A stretch of 7,422 nt of DNA from Prolixibacteraceae bacterium UBA6162 (lineage in GTDB: Bacteria > Bacteroidota > Bacteroidia > Bacteroidales > Prolixibacteraceae), in NCBI GenBank assembly GCA_002428215.1, contig DIUI01000109.1:1-7422 (forward strand). The letters are read 5' to 3'. Both the position numbers and the translations under genes were made by a program. Of the stretch, positions 1 through 6,603 are shown in pieces (position 1 is the first letter of the stretch; every line of letters starts with the position of its first letter). Under the pieces are notes generated by a model. That model was not told the DNA's origin and did not search any database. It worked only from the letters and a program-made list of their open reading frames with translations.

Positions 1-84
1 AATAAATTCGAGGATGTTGCCTATTTTGAACCGTTCTACCTGAAGAATTTTCTGGCAACCATACCAAAAAATAAAATCATTTAG
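1..84 (+). CDS. tsaB: TsaB C-terminus (tRNA t6A37 threonylcarbamoyl complex subunit), partial
   Basis: Only the last 27 codons are in the window, ending at a TAG at 82-84; the 5' end lies off the left edge. The visible tail contains AYFEPFYLKNF followed by a short basic end, which I recognise as the characteristic C-terminus of Bacteroidota TsaB. From family knowledge, TsaB is the catalytically inactive Kae1/TsaD paralogue that dimerises with TsaD in the cytoplasmic complex that installs N6-threonylcarbamoyladenosine at position 37 of ANN-decoding tRNAs. The next gene starts 2 nt after the stop, suggesting co-transcription. The assignment rests on a short but distinctive tail; the catalytic-fold part cannot be inspected here. 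Confidence 0.77.
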   Translation, partial: NKFEDVAYFEPFYLKNFLATIPKNKII

Positions 85-86
85 CA

Positions 87-893
87 ATGTCTGAAGTGAG
101 AAACAAGATCTTAAATAGCAAATCCGAAAATCATGACTGGTTAACTGTCCAGCGACTTTCGAAGCTGTTTTTGGTGCTGGCCTTCTTGTTTTCCAATGCA
201 GGTGAAGCCTCCGCAAAGCGCAGGGCAGTTATCGATTTTAACCTAAAATACGGATTTATTAAGGGGGGTTCTGCCCGCATCATCATTGCCGACACGCTCT
301 ATAAAGGTCGACCGGCAGTCTATTACTACCTCGAAGGCCGAACCACAGGGGTAACCGATGCTATCTTTAAGGTGCACAATGTTTATGAAAGTATCGTAGA
401 CGCAGAAACCCACTTGCCCTACAAGGCCATCCGAAACGTAAAGGAGCGTAGCTACCGATACTACAATGAGGTAACTTTTTTCCAGGAGAATGACTCCATA
501 TTCAGCGCCCGAACTGGTGGAGCAAAAGTTCCTGCCGGTCTTACCGATATCAGTTCAGTGTTTTTCTATTTTATACACCAAAACTACATTTCTTCTCTAC
601 AACGGGGGAAAACGCTTACTTTTCCTGTAATTGACGGACATGTGGTGGGGGAAATTAAAATAGGGGCGGGGGAAATAAAGCCCATTGAAACAGAGCTTGG
701 CATCATCAATTGCTACTTGCTTAAACCTGAGTTGGAAAAGGGGAAAGTACTTGCCAGATCAGACGGGATTAATCTTTATATCACCCAAAAAGACAAAATA
801 CCGGTTATGGTCGATGTCGATCTAAAAGTCGGAACCTTAAGGGCCGTATTGTCCAGTTATACTGTAAACGGCCGGGAGATTACCCAACTCTGA
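87..893 (+). CDS. DUF3108-family exported protein of unknown function
   Basis: A 268-residue protein. Residues about 26-43 form a hydrophobic stretch ending in an A-S-A site before K44, which reads as a Sec signal peptide with signal peptidase I cleavage. There is no lipobox cysteine, so a soluble periplasmic protein is inferred. The n-region before the hydrophobic core is long (about 25 residues), but no better in-frame ATG lies closer. The mature part starts with a beta-rich segment typical of DUF3108: FNLKYGFIKGGSA (51-63), then EGRTTGVTDAIFKVHNVYES (83-102), a pattern of proteins whose early strands resemble a lipid- or envelope-associated beta sheet. The biochemical function of the family is not established. 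The ATG lies 2 nt after the tsaB stop with no Shine-Dalgarno sequence, implying an operon with translational coupling. I am confident that it is a real exported protein and fairly confident of the family. Confidence 0.85.
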   Translation: MSEVRNKILNSKSENHDWLTVQRLSKLFLVLAFLFSNAGEASAKRRAVIDFNLKYGFIKGGSARIIIADTLYKGRPAVYYYLEGRTTGVTDAIFKVHNVYESIVDAETHLPYKAIRNVKERSYRYYNEVTFFQENDSIFSARTGGAKVPAGLTDISSVFFYFIHQNYISSLQRGKTLTFPVIDGHVVGEIKIGAGEIKPIETELGIINCYLLKPELEKGKVLARSDGINLYITQKDKIPVMVDVDLKVGTLRAVLSSYTVNGREITQL

Positions 894-921
894 GAACAGC
901 TCACTGCTTTAATGCAGAGTT
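886..921 (+). other. Inverted repeat at the end of the DUF3108 gene, weak terminator candidate
   Basis: AACTCTG (886-892) and its exact reverse complement CAGAGTT (915-921) flank 22 nt that contain a smaller CAG/CTG pairing. The left arm overlaps the TGA stop codon of the exported-protein gene. No T-tract follows directly, so this does not meet the usual rho-independent form. It may only be a 3'-end stabilising structure or chance. Confidence 0.25.
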
Positions 922-969
922 CCCTGCCTCATCTTTTAAGGACAAAGACAGCGTCGAATAACACTTTCC

Positions 970-999
970 ATTGATTTATTGGAGATTTAACTATTTTTG
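970..999 (+). promoter_or_regulatory. Bacteroidota-type promoter of efp
   Basis: TATTTTTG at 992-999 matches the -7 consensus TAnnTTTG exactly, and ATTG at 970-973 matches the -33 TTTG in three of four positions with an 18-nt spacer. The predicted transcript would begin about 5-7 nt downstream of the -7 box and give a leader of roughly 25 nt before the efp ATG at 1030. The leader is A/T-rich and has no Shine-Dalgarno sequence. efp can therefore be transcribed independently of the upstream tsaB/DUF3108 pair. Confidence 0.6.
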
Positions 1000-1029
1000 T
1001 CCGGGAAAAAATTTTAACCTGAATTAGAT

Positions 1030-1599
1030 ATGGCAACAACCGCAGATATTAAAAATGGACTGTGTCTTGACTGGAATGGTCAATTGTATAGCATTGTTTC
1101 GTTCCTTCATGTAAAACCCGGGAAAGGTCCTGCCTTTGTGCGGACTAAACTTAAAAATCTTAAAACCGGAAAGGTTGTTGAAAATACTTTCAATGCCGGA
1201 GTCAAAATCGAAACTGTGCGTATAGAACGCAGACCTTACCAATACTTGTACAAGGATGATTACGGTTGTCATTTTATGCATACCGAAACCTTTGAGCAGA
1301 TCTCTCTTAACGCCGATCTCATTGAGAACAACGACTTAATGAAGGAGGGTCAAGTTATTGAGGTCCAAATTCACGCAGACACAGAGACCCCTCTTACAGC
1401 CGAACTTCCTCCATTCGTTGAACTTAGGGTTACCTATACTGTGCCGGGTGAAAAAGGGAATACCGCCAGTACAACTGCGCTCAAGCCAGCTACCCTTGAA
1501 ACCGGTGCCGAAATAATGGTTCCTTTGTTTATCAACGAAAATGAGCTTCTAAAGGTAGATACCCGAGACCGCTCTTACAGCGAACGCATAAGGCAGTAA
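1030..1599 (+). CDS. efp: Elongation factor P
   Basis: This 189-residue protein has full family length. EF-P binds between the ribosomal P and E sites and speeds peptide bond formation at consecutive prolines. Three domains are visible: an N-terminal KOW-like domain (about 1-64), a central OB domain (about 69-125) with YLYKDD and FMHTETFEQ, and a C-terminal OB domain (about 131-187) carrying the EF-P signature around KGNTAS (142-147), KPATLETGA (152-160) and VPLFI (164-168). The loop that reaches the peptidyl transferase centre is KPGKGPAF (29-36), with the tip lysine at K32. The residue after KG is proline, giving a palindromic PGKGP; this form may act without the beta-lysine or rhamnose modification known in other groups (inference). 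The gene is flanked by its own promoter and a strong terminator, so it is probably monocistronic. Confidence 0.97.
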   Translation: MATTADIKNGLCLDWNGQLYSIVSFLHVKPGKGPAFVRTKLKNLKTGKVVENTFNAGVKIETVRIERRPYQYLYKDDYGCHFMHTETFEQISLNADLIENNDLMKEGQVIEVQIHADTETPLTAELPPFVELRVTYTVPGEKGNTASTTALKPATLETGAEIMVPLFINENELLKVDTRDRSYSERIRQ

Positions 1600-1614
1600 T
1601 TGAAAAAGACTTTG

Positions 1615-1641
1615 AATCCGGAATACCCTCCGGATTTTTTT
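1615..1641 (+). terminator. Rho-independent terminator of efp
   Basis: An 8-bp perfect stem, AATCCGGA (1615-1622) and TCCGGATT (1629-1636), closes a 6-nt loop ATACCC. The right arm runs into a T-tract at 1635-1641, as expected for a terminator serving the + strand. Read on the - strand, the T-run (five T) lies about 7 nt past the stem, so termination of the convergent polymerase gene would be weaker. The T-tract overlaps the TAA stop of that opposing gene (1640-1642). Confidence 0.88.
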
Positions 1642-3082
1642 ATGCTTGCTTCGCACTGCGGGAGCGAAGATCAATCCATACTACTACAGCGGTAAAACTC
1701 CAAAAAGGAACAGCTACCTTGTCGGTATCAAGAAAGTTGTTCATCACTCCATGAACATAATAGGTCAATAACCCCAGAAAGACTGCAAGAAGCAAACCCC
1801 GGTGGTAACCGGGTTCTAAACGGGTATAGGCCGATATGGCAGTATATAGAACTGCTGTCATAAGCAAAAGCATAGTTATAAAACCGAAAATTCCGCTCTC
1901 GGCAAGCGGTCCGAAATATTCGCTGTGGGCATTTCCGGCATCACCCATGTTGGTGCTGATAATCGTTTTATCACGGGTTAACTGGTAAGGTGCATACTTA
2001 AACATATAGGTGCCTGGTCCGAAGCCCCAAAATGGCTTCTCCTGAAACATACGGTAAGCAGCACCCCAGCGGTTGAGCCGCTCCAGATTGGATGCATCGC
2101 TGGTTATGTTAGACATGGAACTAAAATGTTCCAGCAGATTTGACGACGATTCATCGTCATTCCGTTCAAGATAGTGGACAATCTGCTGCTGAAAGGTAAA
2201 AACCAATCCTATTAGAACTACTGCAGAAATAACCATCGACCTGAATCGGATTTTTAACAACATGAGAACCCAAATCCCAATGGCCACGATTAGACTCAAC
2301 CACGCTGCCCGTGTGTATGAAAGCACAAATGCAATCAACAATATCCCAAAAATACCCCTTGCCAGCCATTTTCGTTGGGTGGGTGCATATTTCCCAAAAG
2401 AGAAAAAGGCAATTACGGGAATAAACATTGCCAAAACCGCGCCATAGGAGGTATGGTCGTTGAAAAATGGAGTCATTACCCAATGAGCAGCCTGTTTGTT
2501 AAACAATCCATATCCAGAATGGCGAAAAATGGTATACCCAATTACCAGCAAAAGTCCGGAAATATAAATCCACACAAAACGTCTAAAGTTAACCGCATCA
2601 TCAAATAGCTTATATGCCATAAGATAAAACACTACAATAAACCATATCCGAACCAACAGAAATTTAACCGACACCAGAGGCATCGTACTTGTAATGGTGG
2701 TAATCAATATCCAGAAAAGCAATGCCCAAACGGCCATCGAAATCGGATGCTGAAGCAATGGGGCATCGAAACTGCGAGTTCCGGCAAGTCTTAAAACAAA
2801 CAATAGCAGCAGTCCAAAAATCAGAGGCTCGGTTGGGAGAAACATATCGAAGGGCAAACCATAAACCAGTTTGCTGAGTGGAACAGATAAAGGCGTAAAG
2901 AAGGTAATGAGATACAGCAATCGATCGGTTGAAAATACCGCCACCAGAATCATCAACAAAACAACAGGTAAAAGGGAGAAAAGCATCGTCTCCTTCTTTA
3001 CCATCATATAGCCATTCAGCAGTATAAACAGCAACGATAAAGCATAGAACCAGGTTAATCGTATTGCAGGTTCTTTAAACAC
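1640..3082 (-). CDS. O-antigen ligase/polymerase family (Wzy_C) membrane protein
   Basis: A 480-residue polytopic inner-membrane protein with about 10-12 hydrophobic segments. Family landmarks are visible in order: FFNDHTSYGAVLAMFIP (206-222), SYTRAAWLSL (255-264), and a large loop (about 302-400) with RLNRW (335-339), KPFWGFGPGTY (349-359), NAHSEYF (384-390) and ESGIFGF (395-401). This is the Wzy_C/WaaL pattern, in which conserved Arg and His residues of the periplasmic loops handle undecaprenyl-diphosphate-linked glycans. Sequence alone cannot separate polymerase (Wzy), lipid A-core ligase (WaaL) or protein O-oligosaccharyltransferase; the adjacent Wzz-type gene favours a polymerase (inference). 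The start is GTG at 3080-3082, because an in-frame TAG (3083-3085) directly precedes it and the next ATGs (codons 26-27) would remove the first membrane segment. It lies 6 nt after the wzz-type gene, so the two are probably co-translated. Confidence 0.87.
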   Translation of the reverse strand: MFKEPAIRLTWFYALSLLFILLNGYMMVKKETMLFSLLPVVLLMILVAVFSTDRLLYLITFFTPLSVPLSKLVYGLPFDMFLPTEPLIFGLLLLFVLRLAGTRSFDAPLLQHPISMAVWALLFWILITTITSTMPLVSVKFLLVRIWFIVVFYLMAYKLFDDAVNFRRFVWIYISGLLLVIGYTIFRHSGYGLFNKQAAHWVMTPFFNDHTSYGAVLAMFIPVIAFFSFGKYAPTQRKWLARGIFGILLIAFVLSYTRAAWLSLIVAIGIWVLMLLKIRFRSMVISAVVLIGLVFTFQQQIVHYLERNDDESSSNLLEHFSSMSNITSDASNLERLNRWGAAYRMFQEKPFWGFGPGTYMFKYAPYQLTRDKTIISTNMGDAGNAHSEYFGPLAESGIFGFITMLLLMTAVLYTAISAYTRLEPGYHRGLLLAVFLGLLTYYVHGVMNNFLDTDKVAVPFWSFTAVVVWIDLRSRSAKQA

Positions 3083-3088
3083 CTAATG

Positions 3089-4039
3089 CTATTGTTTTTT
3101 TGAATAATCAATCGCTACAAAAAGCAGCAGTGAGAAAAACAGCGCCGACAGAAAGCTTACCATTACAATGAGCCAACGAACGGGATATGCCTTTTTATCG
3201 GGCACAATTGGATGTTCTACCACATGGGAATAAGAAATAATCTTCCGTGCTTCTGACCTATTAATGTGATACATATTGAGCAATGAGTCGATGTGCTGGT
3301 TGAGATAGTTAAAATGACTCTCTATCACCTGAGCCTCTACTCCTTTATGCACAAGGTTGGAATAAATCTCCTCCACTTTTCGGAAGTCGGCTGATCCACT
3401 CCGCCCTTGCGATAGTAAATTCATATAACCTCTCGTAACTTCGGGTGCCTGAACAACCGCATCCATAATTTGATAATTTTTACGGAAAGCAGCCAGCTCC
3501 GATGCCACAGAATCGCGCTCATGACGTCGGCGCCGAAGATTCTCTTCGAGAATCACTACCATTTCGAGGTTCTTATTGGCATGCAGTATACGTACCTTCT
3601 GATTGTAAAAGTGAATCATGGAATCGACCATGGCTGCTGCCCGCAAAGGATCAGTATCCAATATTTCTATCTGAACCGTCTCAAATTCCGTTTTGCGGGC
3701 TGCAAAATTCTTATTGAACTCTCCAAGCATATAGGTCATATACAGCGGATCACCGGGATCTATGCCGTACACCTCGTGAAGACCAAACGTTTCGAACAGA
3801 CGCAGTTTAAGATCGTTAGAATTGATCATTTCCAGCATCTGCTCACTTTTCGACTCCTCGCTCATAACAACCACGTTCACAGGATAAAGTCTTGCCTGAG
3901 CTTTAAATTTGGGTTGAATAAAGAAAGGTGACGAAAACACCGAAGCAAGCACAATGGCTATAACTCCAATAGCAACAATATGATAACGGCGTGACCAGAA
4001 AATCTCCAGAATGCGACGGTTGTCAAAAAAGTCGTTCAT
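3089..4039 (-). CDS. Wzz-type polysaccharide chain-length determinant (co-polymerase)
   Basis: A 316-residue protein with the two-TM co-polymerase layout. It has a short cytoplasmic N-terminus, TM1 at about 20-40, a large periplasmic part (41-287) with a charged, probably coiled-coil stretch (about 150-190, including NLRRRRHERD), a proline-bearing segment before TM2 (PIVPDKKAYP, 277-286), and TM2 at about 288-311 ending in a five-residue tail. Such proteins oligomerise in the inner membrane and set the length of Wzy-made polysaccharide. No Walker A, Walker B or C-terminal tyrosine cluster is present, so it is a kinase-less form, shorter than the GumC/BY-kinase fusions common in capsule loci. 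The partner is the Wzy_C-type gene 6 nt downstream in the same reading frame. ATG at 4037-4039 has no Shine-Dalgarno sequence; the gap to tyrS is 74 nt and holds an inverted repeat. Confidence 0.85.
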   Translation of the reverse strand: MNDFFDNRRILEIFWSRRYHIVAIGVIAIVLASVFSSPFFIQPKFKAQARLYPVNVVVMSEESKSEQMLEMINSNDLKLRLFETFGLHEVYGIDPGDPLYMTYMLGEFNKNFAARKTEFETVQIEILDTDPLRAAAMVDSMIHFYNQKVRILHANKNLEMVVILEENLRRRRHERDSVASELAAFRKNYQIMDAVVQAPEVTRGYMNLLSQGRSGSADFRKVEEIYSNLVHKGVEAQVIESHFNYLNQHIDSLLNMYHINRSEARKIISYSHVVEHPIVPDKKAYPVRWLIVMVSFLSALFFSLLLFVAIDYSKKQ

Positions 4040-4073
4040 AAGTCTGATTTGAAATTTACCTCATTAGTTCTGT

Positions 4074-4092
4074 AACGTAACGAATTTACGTT
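4074..4092. repeat. Perfect 7-bp inverted repeat in the tyrS-wzz gap
   Basis: AACGTAA (4074-4080) and TTACGTT (4086-4092) are exact reverse complements separated by CGAAT. The repeat sits 34 nt upstream of the wzz-type start codon and about 20 nt after the tyrS stop. There is no T-tract on either side, so it is unlikely to be a terminator; an operator or an RNA hairpin is possible. I found no convincing -7/-33 promoter around it. Confidence 0.45.
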
Positions 4093-4113
4093 TATTATAT
4101 AGGATTGAGCAGG

Positions 4114-5406
4114 TCAGCGGGCGATAATCAGGAAATAGTTTTTCTTTCCTTTCTGAGCCAACAAATACTTTTGAGCTACCAGCATATTAGCATCTATAAG
4201 CAAGTCGGCCGAAAGCACCTTTTCCTGGTTCAGACTAAGTCCGTTCGCCTGAATGGTTCGTCTGAGTTCTCCTTTAGAGGGAAATACCGGCAGTTTTTCG
4301 GCCAGCAAATCCACCACATTGATACCCTTTTCAATCTCAGACAGTTCTATTTCAAATTGTGGAACACCACTAAATACTGCAAGCAAAGTTTTTTCAGGCA
4401 GTTGTCGCAACTGTTCTGCTGTACCCTGACCAAATAATATTTTAGATGCGGCCTCAGCAGTCTCAAAATCTTTGCTGCTGTGAACCATAACAGTTACCTC
4501 CTCGGCCAGACGTTTTTGCAGTTGCCTTAAATGCGGTGCCTCTGAATGCGATGCAATCAAAGACTCTATCTCATCTCTTCCAAGCAGTGTAAATATTCGA
4601 ATGTACTTTTCAGCATCCAAATCCGACGTGTTTAACCAAAACTGATAAAATTCATAAGGGGAGGTTTTTTCTGCATCAAGCCATACATTACCCGATTCGG
4701 TTTTTCCAAACTTACTTCCATCTGCCTTGGTAATCAGTGGACAGGTGAGCGCAAAAGCCTCACCTCCAGCTTTTCTTCTTATGAGCTCGGTGCCTGTGGT
4801 TATATTTCCCCATTGGTCTGAACCCCCCATTTGTAACCGGCAGTTGAAGTTTTGGTACAAATGAAGGAAATCATAACCCTGTACCAACTGGTAAGTAAAT
4901 TCGGTGAATGACATGCCAGACGCCGATTCCGATGAAAGTCTCTTTTTTACAGAGTCTTTAGACATCATATAATTAACTGTAAGATGCTTTCCTATGTCGC
5001 GTATAAAATCAAGAAAAGTAATCTCCTTCATCCAGTCGTAGTTGTTCACCAACTCTGCTGCATTGGGGGCCTCCGATTCAAAATCGAGAAATCTTTTTAG
5101 CTGTTCCTTGATACACTCCTGATTGTGCCGAAGAGTAGCCTCATCAAGCAGGTTTCTCTCCTGCGATTTCATCGATGGGTCACCTATCATTCCGGTGGCC
5201 CCACCAACCAGGGCTATTGGTTTGTGTCCGGCAATTTGAAAATGTCTGAGCATCATTACACTCACAAGGTGACCAATATGCAAAGAATCGGCTGTTGGAT
5301 CAATCCCGACATAGGCAGATGTTAGCTCCCGCTCAAGTTGCTCCTCGGTACCGGGCATAACATCGTGTATCATCCCCCTCCACCTAAGTTCTTCTACAAA
5401 ATTCAT
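4114..5406 (-). CDS. tyrS: Tyrosyl-tRNA synthetase
   Basis: A 430-residue class I aminoacyl-tRNA synthetase, the usual length for bacterial TyrRS. It charges tRNA-Tyr with tyrosine in the cytoplasm using ATP. The Rossmann catalytic domain carries the HIGH motif exactly (residues 43-46, after GIDPTADSL) and KFGKT (232-236) as the KMSKS-equivalent. Expected tyrosine-binding residues are present: Y32, D76, Y172, Q176, D179 and Q198 (in GGSDQWG). The alpha-helical anticodon domain follows (about 245-345), and the end is an S4-like RNA-binding domain (about 363-430) containing [17 protein letters not shown]. All key residues appear intact. The ATG at 5404-5406 is preceded by an A/T-rich leader without a Shine-Dalgarno sequence. 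A likely promoter lies about 160 nt upstream, giving a long leader with a hairpin close to the start. Confidence 0.97.
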   Translation of the reverse strand: MNFVEELRWRGMIHDVMPGTEEQLERELTSAYVGIDPTADSLHIGHLVSVMMLRHFQIAGHKPIALVGGATGMIGDPSMKSQERNLLDEATLRHNQECIKEQLKRFLDFESEAPNAAELVNNYDWMKEITFLDFIRDIGKHLTVNYMMSKDSVKKRLSSESASGMSFTEFTYQLVQGYDFLHLYQNFNCRLQMGGSDQWGNITTGTELIRRKAGGEAFALTCPLITKADGSKFGKTESGNVWLDAEKTSPYEFYQFWLNTSDLDAEKYIRIFTLLGRDEIESLIASHSEAPHLRQLQKRLAEEVTVMVHSSKDFETAEAASKILFGQGTAEQLRQLPEKTLLAVFSGVPQFEIELSEIEKGINVVDLLAEKLPVFPSKGELRRTIQANGLSLNQEKVLSADLLIDANMLVAQKYLLAQKGKKNYFLIIAR

Positions 5407-5433
5407 TGTTGTCAGTTATTTCTTATGTATTAT

Positions 5434-5451
5434 GGTTTGCTATTGCAAACC
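5434..5451 (-). promoter_or_regulatory. Hairpin in the tyrS leader
   Basis: A perfect 7-bp palindrome: read in the direction of tyrS, GGTTTGC-AATA-GCAAACC, ending 27 nt before the start codon. No T-run follows directly (CATAATAC), so it is not a standard terminator. It could shape ribosome access or mRNA stability, or be a protein-binding palindrome. A related palindrome lies at 5604-5622. Confidence 0.45.
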
Positions 5452-5562
5452 TTCAGACTTTGTCCTTTGCATTCTCATTACCATCAAACCAAACAGAATA
5501 TATGTCTCTTGAGATAAAATCAGAGATCAAATACAATGCGGATGTCTTCGCAAAAATTTATG

Positions 5563-5594
5563 CAAATATAAAAAGAGTTTTCTCTTCGGCTAAA
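5563..5594 (-). promoter_or_regulatory. Bacteroidota-type promoter of tyrS
   Basis: On the - strand, TATATTTG (5570-5563) is an exact TAnnTTTG -7 box. TTTA (5594-5591) matches three of four bases of the -33 TTTG, with a 20-nt spacer. Transcription would begin near 5557, giving a leader of about 150 nt before tyrS. The spacer contains an inverted repeat (AAGAG-AAAA-CTCTT, 5573-5586) that could be an operator or a weak terminator remnant for the upstream permease gene. Confidence 0.5.
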
Positions 5595-5603
5595 GACTAA
5601 TCA

Positions 5604-5622
5604 GGTTGGCATTTGCCAAACC
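5604..5622 (-). other. Palindromic hairpin downstream of the DMT permease gene
   Basis: Read on the - strand, GGTTTGGC-AAAT-GCCAACC forms a 7-bp stem with one bulged base, beginning 6 nt after the permease stop codon. The following bases (TGATTAGTC) are not a T-tract, so termination activity is doubtful. It resembles the hairpin at 5434-5451 in sequence and shape. It may protect the 3' end of the permease transcript. Confidence 0.4.
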
Positions 5623-5628
5623 AACAGG

Positions 5629-6537
5629 TTATTTTTTTCTTGAAAACCTAAAAAAACGTGCTTGCGCCAGGGACATGACCAGCACCCCGGCAACAGTAAG
5701 CAATCCGCCCAACAGCTGATGTGCGAGTGGCAGGGTTCCAAAATAGAGATACGAACCAATCAGCACTACAATTCCTTTGGTGCTCTGCACAATCGACGAC
5801 CTCGACGCTTCGATATACTTAAATGAGTAGTAGATCGCAAGTATTCCCATAAAAGGACCCAAAAACGATCCAATTGCTATATTCAACATTGCTGTAGAGG
5901 GAATCACGAACGATTTTCCGGTAATCAGCATCAAAATAGCTGAATAAACAAAAAGCCAAAGGTTGTGGTTAAGTGTAATCAATTCGGGAGTCAGCTTCCT
6001 GACATTGACCTTAACAACCAATGAAGTAGTAGCTGCAAAGATGGCATTTATCAGAACCACCAGAGTGCCGGGGATAAACATATTGCGAAAATTAGCCTCT
6101 CCGGTGTAACTAATAACAAATGCTCCGGCAAAAGCCAGCATTACGCCAGTGGATTCAATGGGCGTAAATCGTTCCCTTAACAACATTACCGCTCCGAGGG
6201 TAAGAAAAACCGGGTATAGATTTCCCAGAAAGGAAGTAACTGCCGGATCGGGAATAATGTGGATAGAAAGAAAAAAAGTGGTATTGGTCAGAATCTCAAG
6301 TATGCCCAACAACACCATAATCCATACCTGCGGCCACTTCAAGAGTTTAATAGTACCTAAACTCCCCTTGCGGGCAGCCCATACTGTGTTGAAAAAAGTC
6401 CCCAGTGCATACCAGTAAAAACCGAACTGAATGAGATGAATCTCATTCAGAGCTGCCTTGCTGAAAATATATACGTTGGAAAAAGAAACGGTTGCCAATA
6501 TGGCAAAAAAATACCCCTTAAACTGATCCGATTTCAT
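5629..6537 (-). CDS. EamA/DMT-family inner-membrane permease
   Basis: A 302-residue, strongly hydrophobic protein with about ten predicted membrane segments in two repeated halves, as in the drug/metabolite transporter superfamily. The first EamA unit spans about 8-145 and ends with the typical PVFLTLGAVMLLRERFTP (109-126) and a following glycine-rich helix. The second spans about 154-291 and shows the matching SSIVQSTKGIVVLIGSYLYF (247-266) and GGLLTVAGVLVMSL (277-290). Members export or import small metabolites such as amino acids or nucleosides; the substrate cannot be told from sequence. ATG at 6535-6537 begins 66 nt after the M3 peptidase gene on the same strand, so an operon is possible but unproven. 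The basic tail RFFRFSRKK is cytoplasmic by the positive-inside rule. Confidence 0.9.
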   Translation of the reverse strand: MKSDQFKGYFFAILATVSFSNVYIFSKAALNEIHLIQFGFYWYALGTFFNTVWAARKGSLGTIKLLKWPQVWIMVLLGILEILTNTTFFLSIHIIPDPAVTSFLGNLYPVFLTLGAVMLLRERFTPIESTGVMLAFAGAFVISYTGEANFRNMFIPGTLVVLINAIFAATTSLVVKVNVRKLTPELITLNHNLWLFVYSAILMLITGKSFVIPSTAMLNIAIGSFLGPFMGILAIYYSFKYIEASRSSIVQSTKGIVVLIGSYLYFGTLPLAHQLLGGLLTVAGVLVMSLAQARFFRFSRKK

Positions 6538-6603
6538 GGTACAATATTAGCTGTAATTGAACCAATACTCCCAGCATTGATTGATTTTTAACTTTTTCTT
6601 TCA

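Noticed and set aside
1024..1281. An 85-codon - strand frame over the start of efp
   Set aside because: It is a shadow of the efp coding sequence, with no family resemblance.
3470..3931. A 153-codon + strand frame inside the wzz-type gene
   Set aside because: It is fully antisense to a well-supported membrane-protein gene, its translation is rich in His, Ile and Arg with no domain pattern, and no promoter was seen.
4040..4113. A -7 promoter box (TAAATTTC, or TAAATTCG within the inverted repeat) for the wzz-type gene
   Set aside because: Each differs from TAnnTTTG at one of the informative bases and neither has a TTTG-like -33 element at the right distance. tyrS readthrough is equally plausible.
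5406..5600. A 64-codon + strand frame in the gap upstream of tyrS
   Set aside because: It overlaps the predicted tyrS promoter and leader on the opposite strand, has no recognisable domain, and its start touches the tyrS start codon. It is better explained as chance in an A/T-rich intergenic region.
5407..5628. A T-box riboswitch in the tyrS leader
   Set aside because: T-boxes regulate tyrS in Firmicutes, but the conserved AGGGTGGNACCGCG-like element and a following terminator are absent, and the leader has only a short hairpin.
6538..6603. A promoter for the DMT permease (TAATATTG at 6549-6542 on the - strand)
   Set aside because: One mismatch in the box, no -33 element at 18-22 nt, and the implied start site would fall at the ATG. 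It is left uncalled.
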